DNA of 64,000 bases from Rhizobium sp. CF122 (GTDB lineage Bacteria; Pseudomonadota; Alphaproteobacteria; Rhizobiales; Rhizobiaceae). The stretch lies in the NCBI RefSeq assembly GCF_000282035.1, contig NZ_AKKA01000087.1:124001-188000 (forward strand), written 5' to 3'. The notes under the pieces were generated by a model. That model ran no database searches. It was not told where the DNA came from and was given only the letters and a program-made list of their open reading frames with translations. Of this stretch, positions 53,652 to 63,196 are shown in pieces. Position 1 is the stretch's first letter; each line of letters begins with the position of its first letter. A program made the position numbers and the translations under genes.

Positions 53652-54501
53652 GCTGGAACGCGTCCCGTACCATTTCGGCCAGTTCCCGGACGGCCTCACT
53701 GGAGCGAAAAGTGCTCCGGCGCAGCACGACCTTGGAGGAATCGACCGGCGGGAAACCGTCTTCGGCGGTCAGCTCCCGGCAGCCGGGCGGAATGTTGCTG
53801 CGGGAGAGCGTGGTGACGGCGAGGCCAGCCGTCACGGCGTTTTTCAACCCCGAGCCGGTATCGGCGATGAATGCGATCCGGTAGTTGCGGCCCAGCTGCT
53901 CCAGCGACCGCAGCGCAAAATCGCGCGACCAGATGGAGTTGCGATAGGTTGCAACAGGCAGGGGATCGATGTCATGCAGCCGGTGGACCATGGATGTGAC
54001 CCAGACGGTCGGATCGATGCAGAGGACCTCGCCGTTCGTCTGGTCGCTCCAGTCGAAAACGACGGCCAGATCGAGCTCGTCGCGCTCCAGGGCGGCAATG
54101 TTGCGGACCGTATAGTCGCAGGACACGGTGACCTCGACGGCCGGGTGGCGTACGGCGAAAGCCGCAAGTGCCGCCGGCAGCACCGTCTGGCTGTATTCCT
54201 CGGGAATTCCGATGCGCACCGGCCCATCCAGCGGCTTGCTGCGGATCGTCGCGGCAGCCTCGCTCAACAGGTCAATGATCCTGCGGGCGTAAGGCACAAG
54301 CTGTATGCCCTGGCGCGTCATCACGACGCCGCGAGCGCCCCGTTCAAACAGAGTTTCGCCGATCGTCTCCTCGAGCCTCTTGATCTGGGTGCTGACGGCC
54401 GACTGTGTCCGCCCAATGCGCTGGGCAGCCGCGGAGAAATTGGACGTCTCTGCGACGACTAGAAAAGTTCTCAGTAAGTCGCTCTCGATTGGCTCGTGCA
54501 T
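53632..54501 (-). CDS. LysR-family transcriptional regulator
   Basis: 289 residues with an N-terminal LysR helix-turn-helix (LRTFLVVAETSNFSAAAQRI, GRTQSAVSTQIKRLEETIG) and a C-terminal periplasmic-binding-type effector domain (about 90-285). It overlaps the end of the convergent AraC gene by 20 bases and is divergent from the permease gene at 54613, its likely target. Confidence 0.92.
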   Translation of the reverse strand: MHEPIESDLLRTFLVVAETSNFSAAAQRIGRTQSAVSTQIKRLEETIGETLFERGARGVVMTRQGIQLVPYARRIIDLLSEAAATIRSKPLDGPVRIGIPEEYSQTVLPAALAAFAVRHPAVEVTVSCDYTVRNIAALERDELDLAVVFDWSDQTNGEVLCIDPTVWVTSMVHRLHDIDPLPVATYRNSIWSRDFALRSLEQLGRNYRIAFIADTGSGLKNAVTAGLAVTTLSRSNIPPGCRELTAEDGFPPVDSSKVVLRRSTFRSSEAVRELAEMVRDAFQPMSAMT

Positions 54502-54612
54502 GAGTAGCCATAGAAAAAATCGATGATAGCTATCTCAACTATTCGTTTGTCTAATGTCAACTCCTGGCGCAGAAAAGAACGGCGTTCGACTTCCTTCTTT
54601 GAGAATATCTGC
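54502..54612. promoter_or_regulatory. LysR-permease divergent promoter region
   Basis: This AT-rich gap holds the palindrome GATAGCTATC (54525-54534) and matches the T-N11-A style of LysR binding sites. Its position supports starting the permease at 54613 and not at the ATG at 54523. Confidence 0.5.
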
Positions 54613-55518
54613 GTGACCATAGAAAATCCGGCCAGACGCCTCGCAGGCAGCGAGCATGGGAAGGGTGTGCTTCTCATCGTTGCCGCGACGCTTGCCTGGA
54701 GCGCGAGCGGTGTCTATTCGCGGCTCCTGACCACCGACGTATGGACAGCGATCGCCTGGCGGTCGTTGTTCGGCGGACTGTTCCTGCTGATCCCCTGTCT
54801 TTTCCTCGAAGGGGGTATCTCACGGCGGCAATGGCGTTCCGTCTTCCATCCGTCCGGTCTTGCCATGATCGCATGCCAGACTTTCAGTCAGGGATGCTTC
54901 ATCGGGGCGCTTTACATGACCACCGTCGCCAATGTGACGATGATCTATGCGACGACGCCCTTCATCGCAGCCCTACTCGGCTGGCTCATCCTCAAGGAGA
55001 GGGTTGCCAGACGGACGCTGATTGCCGGCGGCATCTCGTTCTTCGGCGTCGCGGTCATCGTCGCCTCGTCGATTGGCGGCGGCACGGGTTGGGGCGATCT
55101 GCTGGCGCTCGGCATGACTGCGTCCTTCGCGCTCGTCATCGTCATCCCCCGCATCGATCCCGACGTGCCGAGCCTGCCGCCGACCGTCGTCAGCGCTTTC
55201 CTGACCCTCGTCATTTTTGCTCCGTTCGGTTCATTGAGCTCGCTCGATCTGCACAACTGGATCGTTCTTGCCGCCTTCGGCGCGACCAATTTCTCCCTCG
55301 CGCTGGTGCTCTTCCTTGCCGGGGCAAAGCGGATGGCGCCGGCGGAAGCGGCGCTCATCGGAACGATGGAAATCGTGCTCACCCCCTTCTGGGTCTGGCT
55401 GTTGTTTTCCGAACAGCCGCCCGTCGCCACCTATTTCGGCGGCGCGATCATTCTTGGTGCCGTGTTCTGGCACACGACAATCGACGTCAATCGCAGCCGG
55501 CGACCGCATTGCGCCTAG
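54613..55518 (+). CDS. EamA/DMT-family permease
   Basis: 301 residues with ten membrane helices in two EamA repeats (TLAWSASGVYSRLLTTDVWTAI in the first; LVLFLAGAKRMAPAEAALIGTME in the second). GTG at 54613 (MTIENPARRLAGSEH) is preferred; the frame opens at 54523, inside the promoter region. Probably an exporter of a metabolite controlled by the divergent LysR protein. Substrate unknown. Confidence 0.85.
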   Translation: MTIENPARRLAGSEHGKGVLLIVAATLAWSASGVYSRLLTTDVWTAIAWRSLFGGLFLLIPCLFLEGGISRRQWRSVFHPSGLAMIACQTFSQGCFIGALYMTTVANVTMIYATTPFIAALLGWLILKERVARRTLIAGGISFFGVAVIVASSIGGGTGWGDLLALGMTASFALVIVIPRIDPDVPSLPPTVVSAFLTLVIFAPFGSLSSLDLHNWIVLAAFGATNFSLALVLFLAGAKRMAPAEAALIGTMEIVLTPFWVWLLFSEQPPVATYFGGAIILGAVFWHTTIDVNRSRRPHCA

Positions 55519-55663
55519 AACAGGATAACAGCCGCCCAGCCGCCCATTTTCACGCCGGCGGCCATCAAACCTGTCCGGACGGTCGGCAAGCCATTGCTTC
55601 TGCTCTCAACAGGGTTGAGCAGCGACGTGAAGGTCGTCGCAATGTTGTGATGCCTGTAGGCTT

Positions 55664-55777
55664 TTATCCCATCCGCTCCGATGCGTAGCTCCCTGGGCTC
55701 GGCGGGAACACGACGCTACGATTGCCGTTCAAGAAGACGCGGTGATGGATGTGCGCATGGATCGCACGCGCAAGCAC
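55664..55777 (-). pseudogene. purU: 3' fragment of formyltetrahydrofolate deformylase gene
   Basis: The minus frame reads VLARAIHAHIHHRVFLNGNR and SVVFPPSPGSYASERMG before its stop. This is the C-terminal end of PurU, where family members have RVLARAxxxHxxxRVFxNGxxTVVF. The rest of the gene is absent: upstream residues match nothing. A truncated relic between the permease and the RND pump. Confidence 0.65.
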
Positions 55778-55880
55778 CCAGGTGCTGGCAATGACAATGA
55801 AGCGACAAACCAGCCGGCAAGCAGGCCTGTTGCGCGCAACCGTTGTTGCCTGCAAAACACCGTTGCTTTTGAGCCGTCAT

Positions 55881-58800
55881 CTACTCAGGAGCTATGGCAG
55901 TCGGAGGTCCGCTGGCCTCGTCGCGGCCGTGGCCGAAAATTCGACGTTTGACAGCCTCTCTGACGGTTTGGACGAGGATATACAGAAGTGGGATAACCAG
56001 GAGGCCGACGACAGTGCCAACGAGTAGTCCTCCCAGGACTGTCGTACCGATTGCCTGCCGGCTGGCTGCTCCCGCGCCCGTGGCGACGACCAAAGGCACA
56101 ACGCCAAGCACGGACGCCATCGCAGTCATCAAGACGGGTCTAAAGCGCTGTGCCGTTCCCGCGGTGGCTGCTTCCATGATGCTGAGGCCTCCTTCGCGGC
56201 GTTCCTTGGCAAATTCCACGATGAGGATCGCATTTTTCGCAGCAAGCCCGATAAGCAGCAACAGGCCGATTTGCGCGTAGATATTGAGATCGATGCCACC
56301 AATCACGAGACCGCCCAACGCTCCGACAACGGCCACCGTCACCGACAGCATCACCGCCAGCGGCACGCTCCAGCTTTCATATTGAGCGACGAGGAAAAGG
56401 TAGGTGAAGAGGATCCCCATGATGAGGATGATTGCTGTCTGATTGCCTGCCTGCCGCTCCTGCAGCGCCAATCCGGTCCACTCGTAGCCGAAGCCGGGGG
56501 GCAATTTTTCCACCGCAAGCGTTTCCATGGTCTCCAGCGCATCGCCGGTGCTGGAGCCGGCCGCTGCCTGGCCGTTGATCGCAGCCGACGGGAAGAGATT
56601 GTAGCGGTTAACCGAGTTCGGACCGTAGACGGTCGAAATCGAAAGCAGTCCTTGCAGCGGAACGAGATTGCCGGACTGACCTTGCACCCGCAATCGCTGA
56701 ATATCTTCAATTCGGGTTCGGAAACTGGGCTCGTCCTGAATGCGTACCTGGTACACCCGCGAGAAGATGTTGAAGTCGTCGACATATGACGATCCGAGGT
56801 GGGATTGAAGCGTGCTGAAAATCGTTGCTGGCGAAACGCCGAAAAGTTCGGCGCGCTTCCTGTCGATATCGAGATAGATTTGCGGCGTATCAGCAGAAAA
56901 AGTGCTGAATACGCTGGCCGTCTTCCCCGTCTGGTTTGCCGCTACGATCAGACCGCGCATCACTTCGGCCAGTTCCTCCTGACTTTGCCCTTCGCGCGCC
57001 TGAAGACGGAAGTCAAACCCCCCCGTCGTACCGAGGCCGGGTATCGCCGGTGGATTGAACGGTACAACCGACGCGGTCGAAATCGTTGCGAATTCAGCGC
57101 GTAGTCGGTCTATCAGTGCAAAGACGCTTTGATCGCTCTCCCGCTCATTCCAAGGGCGCAATGCCGCGATGACCATTCCCGAGTTGGAGCCCCCGCCACC
57201 CACCATACTTGAGCCGGCGATTCCGATCGTATTTGCAACGCCAGGGGTTCGCTGAAGCACGGAGCTGACCGTTGCAATTGTTTGCTGCGTTCTTTCCAGG
57301 GATGCCCCGCTTGGCAATTGCACGTTCATGAAGAGATAGCCCTGGTCTTCGGCAGGAACGAATCCAGTCGGCAAGACACGATAGAAGCCGTAAATGCCGC
57401 CGAGAACGGCTACAAGGAGCAAGGCAGCTAGAACCAGCCTGCGGGAAAAAACCTCCAGCAAGTTCAGATAAAAGCGTCGTGACGCATCCAGTCCCTTGTT
57501 CACCTTGCTGAAAAGTCGTGACGGGCTGTGTCGCGCGGGCCGGAGCATGAGAACGCATAGGGCCGGGCTCAACGTCAACGCATTGATCGTTGAGAAAGTG
57601 ATCGTGACCAGAATCGTGACGGCAAATTGACGGTAGAGCTCACCGGTTATGCCGGCAAGAAAGGCCACCGGAATGAAAAGGGCGGCCAAGACCAGCGTGG
57701 TGGCGACGATCGGACCCGTCACCTCGTTCATGGTGCGCAAGGTCGCTTCCCGTACGCCAACGCGGGCTTCGCTCATCACTCGCTGAACGTTCTCCGCGAC
57801 GATGATTGCATCGTCCACCACGAGACTGATGGCGAGTATCATCGCAAACAGGGTGATGGTGTTGGCCGAATATCCCATGAGGTAGAGCACGGCGAAGCCG
57901 CCTACCAGCGAAACGGGTATGGTCAATGTGGGGATTACTGTCGCGCGCCAGTCTTGTAGGAAGATAAAGACCACCGCGACGACGAGGGCAAAGGTAATGG
58001 CCAGCGTGACGAGAATTTCTTCGATCGTCTGTCGAACGAAAGCGGTCGTATCGAAAACCACCGTATACGCGACGTCGTCGGGAAACTGCTTCGATAATGT
58101 CTCCAATTCTTTGAGGACAGCGGCGGACACGGCCAGGGCGTTGGCATCTGACGATTGATAGACGACCACCGTCGCACTGGGCTGCCCGTTCAAGGTGGAG
58201 GCAGTGTCATATGATTGTGCGCCGAGTTCTACTCGGGCAACGTCGCGGATGCGTACGATCGCGCCATCCCGGTTCGTACGAACGATGATGTCGCCGAACT
58301 CGGTTTCGCTCGCAAGCCGTCCTCGGGCCATAACGGTCAACTGCATTTGCTGGCCTGCTACCAACGGCGGTGATCCGAGCTGCCCGGCTGATGCCTGAGC
58401 GTTCTGAGCCTGAATGGCTGCCGTCAGATCGGCGGCCGTTACTGCGAGGGCTTGCATGCGGTCAGGGTTCATCCACACGCGCATGCTATAGGTGGGACCG
58501 AAAACGCTCGCTTCTCCGACGCCGGGGAGCCGGGCGATCGCGTCTCGGATGTTTATCGTCGCGTAGTTGCTGATGAAGATTTCGTCTTTCGTACCCCTCG
58601 GCGAGTAGATCGCGAAACCGAGAAGCATGCTCGACGAACGGCTTCTCACAGACACACCGGTCTGGGTCACCGCAGCCGGAAGTCGCGGCGTTGCCATGGC
58701 CACCCGATTCTGAACGTTGACCTGGGCGATTGCAGGGTCTGTCCCCGCGGCAAATGTCACCGTCAGACTGTATGTGCCATTGTTGGTGCTGGACGACGAC

Positions 58801-59039
58801 ATGTAGAGCATGTCTTCGACGCCGTTCACCTGGTCCTCGATCGGCGCTCCCACGCTGTCCGTCATGACGCTGGCATTGGCACCGGGATAGCTGGCAGTTA
58901 CCTGCACCTCCGGCGGTGTAATCTGAGGGAATTGAGCGACCGGTATCAGGAGGAGGGAGACGGCGCCCGCGATCATCATGACGATCGCAATGACCATCGC
59001 GAACCTTGGTCTGGCAAGGAAGGGTCCGGATATATTCAT
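55881..59039 (-). CDS. RND efflux transporter, HAE1 (AcrB/MexB) type
   Basis: 1052 residues with 12 membrane helices and two large periplasmic loops. The proton relay Asp pair is in LAISLVVDDAIIVAENV and the Lys in IGLAAKNAILIVEFAKERR. N-terminal start FLARPRFAMVIAIVMMIAGAVSL is typical. It forms the inner-membrane trimer of a drug or solvent efflux pump. It overlaps the adaptor gene by four bases. No outer-membrane factor gene follows, so a TolC-like protein from elsewhere would complete it. Confidence 0.96.
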   Translation of the reverse strand: MNISGPFLARPRFAMVIAIVMMIAGAVSLLLIPVAQFPQITPPEVQVTASYPGANASVMTDSVGAPIEDQVNGVEDMLYMSSSSTNNGTYSLTVTFAAGTDPAIAQVNVQNRVAMATPRLPAAVTQTGVSVRSRSSSMLLGFAIYSPRGTKDEIFISNYATINIRDAIARLPGVGEASVFGPTYSMRVWMNPDRMQALAVTAADLTAAIQAQNAQASAGQLGSPPLVAGQQMQLTVMARGRLASETEFGDIIVRTNRDGAIVRIRDVARVELGAQSYDTASTLNGQPSATVVVYQSSDANALAVSAAVLKELETLSKQFPDDVAYTVVFDTTAFVRQTIEEILVTLAITFALVVAVVFIFLQDWRATVIPTLTIPVSLVGGFAVLYLMGYSANTITLFAMILAISLVVDDAIIVAENVQRVMSEARVGVREATLRTMNEVTGPIVATTLVLAALFIPVAFLAGITGELYRQFAVTILVTITFSTINALTLSPALCVLMLRPARHSPSRLFSKVNKGLDASRRFYLNLLEVFSRRLVLAALLLVAVLGGIYGFYRVLPTGFVPAEDQGYLFMNVQLPSGASLERTQQTIATVSSVLQRTPGVANTIGIAGSSMVGGGGSNSGMVIAALRPWNERESDQSVFALIDRLRAEFATISTASVVPFNPPAIPGLGTTGGFDFRLQAREGQSQEELAEVMRGLIVAANQTGKTASVFSTFSADTPQIYLDIDRKRAELFGVSPATIFSTLQSHLGSSYVDDFNIFSRVYQVRIQDEPSFRTRIEDIQRLRVQGQSGNLVPLQGLLSISTVYGPNSVNRYNLFPSAAINGQAAAGSSTGDALETMETLAVEKLPPGFGYEWTGLALQERQAGNQTAIILIMGILFTYLFLVAQYESWSVPLAVMLSVTVAVVGALGGLVIGGIDLNIYAQIGLLLLIGLAAKNAILIVEFAKERREGGLSIMEAATAGTAQRFRPVLMTAMASVLGVVPLVVATGAGAASRQAIGTTVLGGLLVGTVVGLLVIPLLYILVQTVREAVKRRIFGHGRDEASGPPTAIAPE

Positions 59040-60205
59040 TGCTGTGTACCAGCTTGGGGCGCGACGGAGGACGGCGAGGCTACGATGCCTTCCGGAGCCA
59101 CCGGCGTGACATTCACGGCCGCTCCCTCGGAGACGTTCTGCAGTCCCTCCACGATGAGGTTCTCGCCCCCTTTCAGTCCTTCGTCCACAGCCCAGTTTCC
59201 GTCGACCTGCTTTGAGACTTTTATGCGCTGGAGCGTAACCTGCTTCTTCTGATCGACAAGCAGGACGAATTTGCCCTCGCGGTCTTGCTGGACAGCGCCT
59301 AACGGGACAACCGGGCGCATCTTCCGTTCCGCCTCCGATATGATGACTGTCACGAACTGGCCTGGAACGAGCAGGTGCTCTGGATTGCTAAACAGTGCTC
59401 GAATTGCCAGTGTGCCCGTTGTCTCGTCGATTTCGTTTCCGAAAAACTCGATCTTGCCCGGCTCACTGTATTGCTGGCCATTGGACAGACGTAAGGTGGG
59501 CTCATACTTCCTGGCCAGATCGTCTTTGCCTATGCCGCCCGCGGCAGCCCGCAGGTCAAGGATCGACCGGTCGCTGACGGAGAATACGACGCGGATCGGG
59601 TCCATTTCGACGACGCGTGCGAGTATCGGTGAACTGCCGCTTACGAAGCTTCCAATTGACAACTCTGCTGCCCCGATGCGTCCCTCGATCGGGGAGGTTA
59701 TTCGACTATAGCTGAGGTTTAGCTCTGCTTGCCCTACTCGTGCCTGCGCCGACAAGACGTTCGCTTGAGCCGTTTCCACCGCAGTTTGGCTCTCCTCCAG
59801 CGTGGCGCGCGAGACGGTCTGTGAGCTCAATGACTGATTTCGTTCGAGCCGTCGTTGCGCGTCCGTCAGCGTTGCCTGAGCGCTTGCAAGGGAAGCCTGG
59901 GCATCTTCGAGGGAGATTTCGAGCGATCGCTTGTCGATGAGGAAAAGATCCTGATCCTTCCTGACGATCTGGCCTTCGTCGAAAAGCCGCTTGTCGAGGA
60001 AGCCTTCGATCCGTGAGCGGATGTCTACCGCGTCCGCCGCTTCGACACGTCCGACGAATTCATGCTTTGGAGAGACATCCTCAATCTGAACGCTCGCTAT
60101 CCCGACGGTTGGCACCGTCTGCCCCAAGGCGCCTTGAGGCGCTGACATCCACGCAACGAGGAGTACGCTCAGATAGGCCGGTGAAACTCGACGTGGCACT
60201 TTCAT
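59036..60205 (-). CDS. RND efflux periplasmic adaptor (AcrA/MexA type)
   Basis: 389 residues: a signal peptide (about 1-28, with no lipobox Cys), a lipoyl-like half-motif (GRVEAADAVDIRSRIEGFLDKRLF), a long alpha-helical hairpin (about 95-160, SLASAQATLTDAQRRLERNQ), the second half-motif (RITSPIEGRIGAAEL) and beta-barrel and membrane-proximal domains. First gene of the pump operon. No TetR-type repressor is adjacent. Confidence 0.94.
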   Translation of the reverse strand: MKVPRRVSPAYLSVLLVAWMSAPQGALGQTVPTVGIASVQIEDVSPKHEFVGRVEAADAVDIRSRIEGFLDKRLFDEGQIVRKDQDLFLIDKRSLEISLEDAQASLASAQATLTDAQRRLERNQSLSSQTVSRATLEESQTAVETAQANVLSAQARVGQAELNLSYSRITSPIEGRIGAAELSIGSFVSGSSPILARVVEMDPIRVVFSVSDRSILDLRAAAGGIGKDDLARKYEPTLRLSNGQQYSEPGKIEFFGNEIDETTGTLAIRALFSNPEHLLVPGQFVTVIISEAERKMRPVVPLGAVQQDREGKFVLLVDQKKQVTLQRIKVSKQVDGNWAVDEGLKGGENLIVEGLQNVSEGAAVNVTPVAPEGIVASPSSVAPQAGTQQ

Positions 60206-60655
60206 CGATCAGTCTCCAACGAACACGAGGAAGTCTATCAATTCAAGGCATCGCGAACTGCAGGTCAGCGGCGGCCGCAAATGCTACCAATAGTCGTGAC
60301 AATCGGCAATGCTTGGCAAGATTCTCGCTCTGACGAGGCGAGCCCGTGAGCCTCCGCTCGGCCGCAATGGCCTGATCCGGCGCTCCTCGGGCGCTATCGT
60401 CCAATTTGCTCAACCGGCCGACGACGCTTTCGATAAGACTGTCTTCGTCGCGATTGCTGAAGATGACTGCTGCGATCTCGATCCCCTCGCCGGTTCGAGC
60501 ACGTGGCCCTTAACCAATCTGAACGGGAGCTCGCTGCCGTTAAAAGATTGAAGCGGGGCCGCTGTGATCGCGGCTGCGGCGAGGCGGTCGCGGTTCTAGA
60601 GGTTGATCCCAGGCTTTGATGGGGCATTCCTGTCTTCCGAATCAAAGGATGCGCT
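60206..60655. other. Gene-free stretch upstream of the efflux operon
   Basis: 450 bases, including the promoter of the pump operon near 60206-60290. The remaining frames are short and not recognisable. Confidence 0.4.
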
Positions 60656-60838
60656 ATGGGCCAGGTTCTTCATGGGAGCGCCACGACGACAGAGGCAGTC
60701 CGTCGAGCGATACAACACAGTCAAGAGAGCCTGAGGACGCTTTCGAAGCGTTACGGGATCAATCAAAAGACCGTCGCCAAGTGGTAGAAGCGGACGTCTG
60801 TTGCAGACCTTCCAACCGGCTCGAGAGCGGCAAACCCG
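60656..60838 (+). mobile_element. IS481-family transposase fragment
   Basis: From ATG 60656 the frame reads MGQVLHGSATTTEAVRRAIQ, then SLRTLSKRYGINQKTVAKW, the well-known start of IS481-family transposases with its helix-turn-helix. An in-frame TAG follows directly after that Trp, and homology continues to about 60838 (KRTSVADLPTG) before breaking off. Only the N-terminal part survives. Confidence 0.75.
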
Positions 60839-60880
60839 GTGCGCACGCAGCGAGTGCCCCGAGAACTTGAAGGGCGCGCC

Positions 60881-61630
60881 TTATTTCGCGCATATGGCCG
60901 CGAATGCCGGCGGCCATATGCGGCCCGCTTGACCGGGCGCCACTTCCTTGTCGTTCAAACGCTCTCGCCCTACAGACTTTCCCTGTCCGGTGACGCGGCG
61001 AAACAGGGGGCCTATGGGCAAGCCTGAGGAACTTGGTCCAGGTCTCGATGGCGACGACGGAGCAGGTCGCATCCGACGACCCGCGGCCGACTCCACCTCG
61101 CGCCGCCAGCCGGTCTTGCCGCGCAGCGTCAGCAGCAGGCCCTTATCGAGGATCTCGATGCAGCCGCGCCCATCCTCCATTTGATCACGGCCAAGGTCCG
61201 CCCCGGTGATTTCGGAGCGTCGCTCGCCGCCGGCAAAGCCGAGAAGCAGTATGGCACGGTCCCGCCGCCGCGCAGAGAACCGCGATCCAGGGCCTCCAGC
61301 ATGGCGACCAGGTCTTCCGGCAGAATGGCTTCCTTCTGCCGGGACAGGAAAGCGTGGCGGTTGCGGATGCCAGAGAGCACGTGGCGATATTCCGATCCTT
61401 GCGGTCAAGCGACAGCCGCGTTGGCGACGTTCTATGGTGGAGACGGTGCTTGCTTGATAGGACGTCTGGCCGTGCCGGACGCGGGAGCTGTGATGTACAA
61501 CTCGACCATCTGGGGGGCGGGAGAGGGAGGCAAGGTCTGCCGCCAGCACCAGGCGGCAAAGTGTTTCCGGTCGGCGGCATAGGCACGGCGGGTAGGCAGA
61601 GTTCGCCGTCCTCGACATAGCCTCGGGCAC
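60881..61630 (-). pseudogene. Frameshifted tyrosine recombinase/integrase
   Basis: Several minus frames together give a rhizobial-type phage integrase: AAYAADRKHFAAWCWRQ (N-terminal SAM-like domain), then in another frame SGIRNRHAFLSRQKEAILPE and DLVAMLEALDRGSLRG, then RDRAILLLGFAGGERRSEI, IEILDKGLLLTLRGKTGW and LFRRVTGQGKSVGRERLNDK. At least two frameshifts break it, and the catalytic end with His, Arg and Tyr is missing. Remnant of an integrated element. Confidence 0.7.
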
Positions 61631-61676
61631 AATCAGTTAGATCAAATGCGCGGGTAGAGCAGGGGAGAGGACGATG

Positions 61677-62084
61677 TCAGGCAGGTTGTCCGACGCAGCA
61701 TGCCGCCCCGATATCGGTCCGGGAAAAGTCCTCGCCGATGAAGTGCAGCGGTTCGTCCGCGCGCTTTGCCAAAGCGTAGGAAAAGCAATCGGCGAAATTC
61801 AATGCCGCTGAATGGCGGCCTTTGCCGTAGGTCAACCAGGCTTGCGTCGCCAAATCGACTAAATCGGAATCGACCGGGATGATGTCCGCCTCGATCTTAC
61901 GGAGCCACAGATCGATTTCGGCCAATGCGTGTTCTCCGCGCCGGCTGACCAGCACCATGCGCGCTTCGAGCACGCATGTCGCCGGAACTAGGTGAACTGG
62001 GCTGGCGACAAGCGCTCTTTCGAGTTTCGCCGCCTCAGGTTCGTTACGCAGGATCGCGACGATGGCGAAGGTATCGATCACCAT
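61677..62084 (-). CDS. vapC: VapC-type PIN-domain toxin
   Basis: 135 residues of the PIN nuclease family with acidic residues at Asp4 (MVIDTFAIVAIL), Glu in PATCVLEARMVLV, Asp in ALNFADCFSYALAK and Asp in FIGEDFSRTDI. VapC toxins cut tRNA or rRNA in the cell. Overlaps its antitoxin gene by one base. Confidence 0.9.
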   Translation of the reverse strand: MVIDTFAIVAILRNEPEAAKLERALVASPVHLVPATCVLEARMVLVSRRGEHALAEIDLWLRKIEADIIPVDSDLVDLATQAWLTYGKGRHSAALNFADCFSYALAKRADEPLHFIGEDFSRTDIGAACCVGQPA

Positions 62085-62341
62085 CAGTTCGGAATTCCAT
62101 GCTCGTCATAGCCGACGATCTCCTCGTCACTGCGACTGTCTAGTTCCGGCAGGCGCGCCACCCTTTCGCGGATCGCGCGCAGTTCGCCGAGCAGACGCTC
62201 CTGGGCAACATCGCCGTACCCCATGCGATGCAAGCGCTCGCTGAGCGCTTGATGAATGGCGGCGGTTTTGCTGATGCCCTGGCGGCGCGCGAGTTCGTCT
62301 ATGAGAGCGACGGTCGCCGGATTTTTGATGTTCAGGGACAC
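62084..62341 (-). CDS. vapB: VapB-type antitoxin
   Basis: 85 residues starting MSLNIKNPATVALIDELARR then QGISKTAAIHQALSERL, the Rv0623/VapB-like antitoxin start with a DNA-binding helix pattern, and a tail (DSRSDEEIVGYDEHGIPN) that would wrap the toxin. Just upstream of vapC in the same operon. Confidence 0.88.
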   Translation of the reverse strand: MSLNIKNPATVALIDELARRQGISKTAAIHQALSERLHRMGYGDVAQERLLGELRAIRERVARLPELDSRSDEEIVGYDEHGIPN

Positions 62342-62401
62342 GAAAGGCTCCAGAAATCTACCTTTTTAGCTAAATCTCCCATGGGGATGGTCACGTTGTC
62401 A

Positions 62402-62431
62402 AAACGTCCGATAGGGCGTTATCGGACGTTT
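62402..62431. repeat. Perfect 12-base inverted repeat upstream of vapBC
   Basis: Arms AAACGTCCGATA and TATCGGACGTTT flank the six-base centre GGGCGT. The repeat is about 60 bases upstream of vapB. It may be the VapBC operator. The arms also resemble the TGTCCGATA-like half-sites of Tn3-family resolvase crossover sites, so a recombination site is another option. Confidence 0.6.
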
Positions 62432-62652
62432 CCGTCGATCCCAGTTCGTTGAAGCGGCAGTATTAACTGGCGCACACATCGACGGCAATGGTTGGATCAC
62501 TTTGCAGAGGCTTGACCGGGATGAAGCCGTCGCCCGCATTCGCCTCCTTCAGAAGACTTCGAGGGTTCGCCGCAGCTGTTGCAGTTCGGCCTGCGACGGC
62601 GCCTGTGTTCCGCCTCGCGATCATGTTATGGCTCCATCGGCTGGAGAAGCCT

Positions 62653-62757
62653 CTATTTCGTAAGGCTTAGGATATAAGCAGAGACATCCTGAACATCGGT
62701 CGGCGAGAGTATTATATTCGGCATGGTCGGATGATTTTGGGCCGTGAGCCAAACGTT
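62653..62757 (-). pseudogene. C-terminal fragment of a cytochrome c
   Basis: The minus frame ends with VWLTAQNHPTMPNIILSPTD and VQDVSAYILSLTK. The pattern HPxMPNxxLxxxDxxDVxAYILSL is the C-terminal end of class I cytochromes c, with the axial Met in TMPN. The CxxCH-bearing part is not present upstream. A truncated relic. Confidence 0.55.
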
Positions 62758-62875
62758 AAGCACTATTAGGCAGGAAGTGCCACCAATTCGATGACCAGAC
62801 ATTCTGGAGAGATGTCGCCGGCTTTCGGCTTTCCTTGTATTGCTGTAGGCTCGTCGTAGGAGATTGGAGTCCCGC

Positions 62876-63196
62876 ATGAACAGGATGGACGCACTTACGG
62901 TGAGGAGACGTGAGACCCGGCACGAACGGGCGTCGGCAGCCGTTGCGCGTATTCTGCGTGCCGCTGAAAGGGATGGGATCGAAATAACCATTATCGGCTC
63001 TTTGGCGAAAGGTGATTTCCGCTCCCATTCGGATGTTGATTTTCTCGTCCGCGGGCCGATCGAACCCAAGCGCCGTCATCTGGTTGAGCGACTGGTAGCT
63101 GACGGCATGCGGTCATCCGCGATTCCTTACGATCTGATTTTTGAGGACGATCTGACCGAAGATCGTGTCCTGGAGTTACTGCATGACATCGTTTAG
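62876..63196 (+). CDS. MNT-domain minimal nucleotidyltransferase (antitoxin type)
   Basis: 106 residues with the nucleotidyltransferase motif GS-x10-DxD (IIGSLAKGDFRSHSDVDFLV; Gly41, Ser42, Asp53, Asp55). Such proteins pair with HEPN toxins and can inactivate them by AMPylation. The ATG at 62876 has GGAG seven bases upstream and four codons fewer than the longest frame. It overlaps the next gene by 14 bases. Confidence 0.85.
   Translation: MNRMDALTVRRRETRHERASAAVARILRAAERDGIEITIIGSLAKGDFRSHSDVDFLVRGPIEPKRRHLVERLVADGMRSSAIPYDLIFEDDLTEDRVLELLHDIV

Noticed and set aside
54523..54612. Extended N-terminus of the DMT permease starting at ATG 54523
   Set aside because: It would begin 22 bases from the divergent LysR start, inside the expected operator, and the added residues are polar and unlike permease starts.
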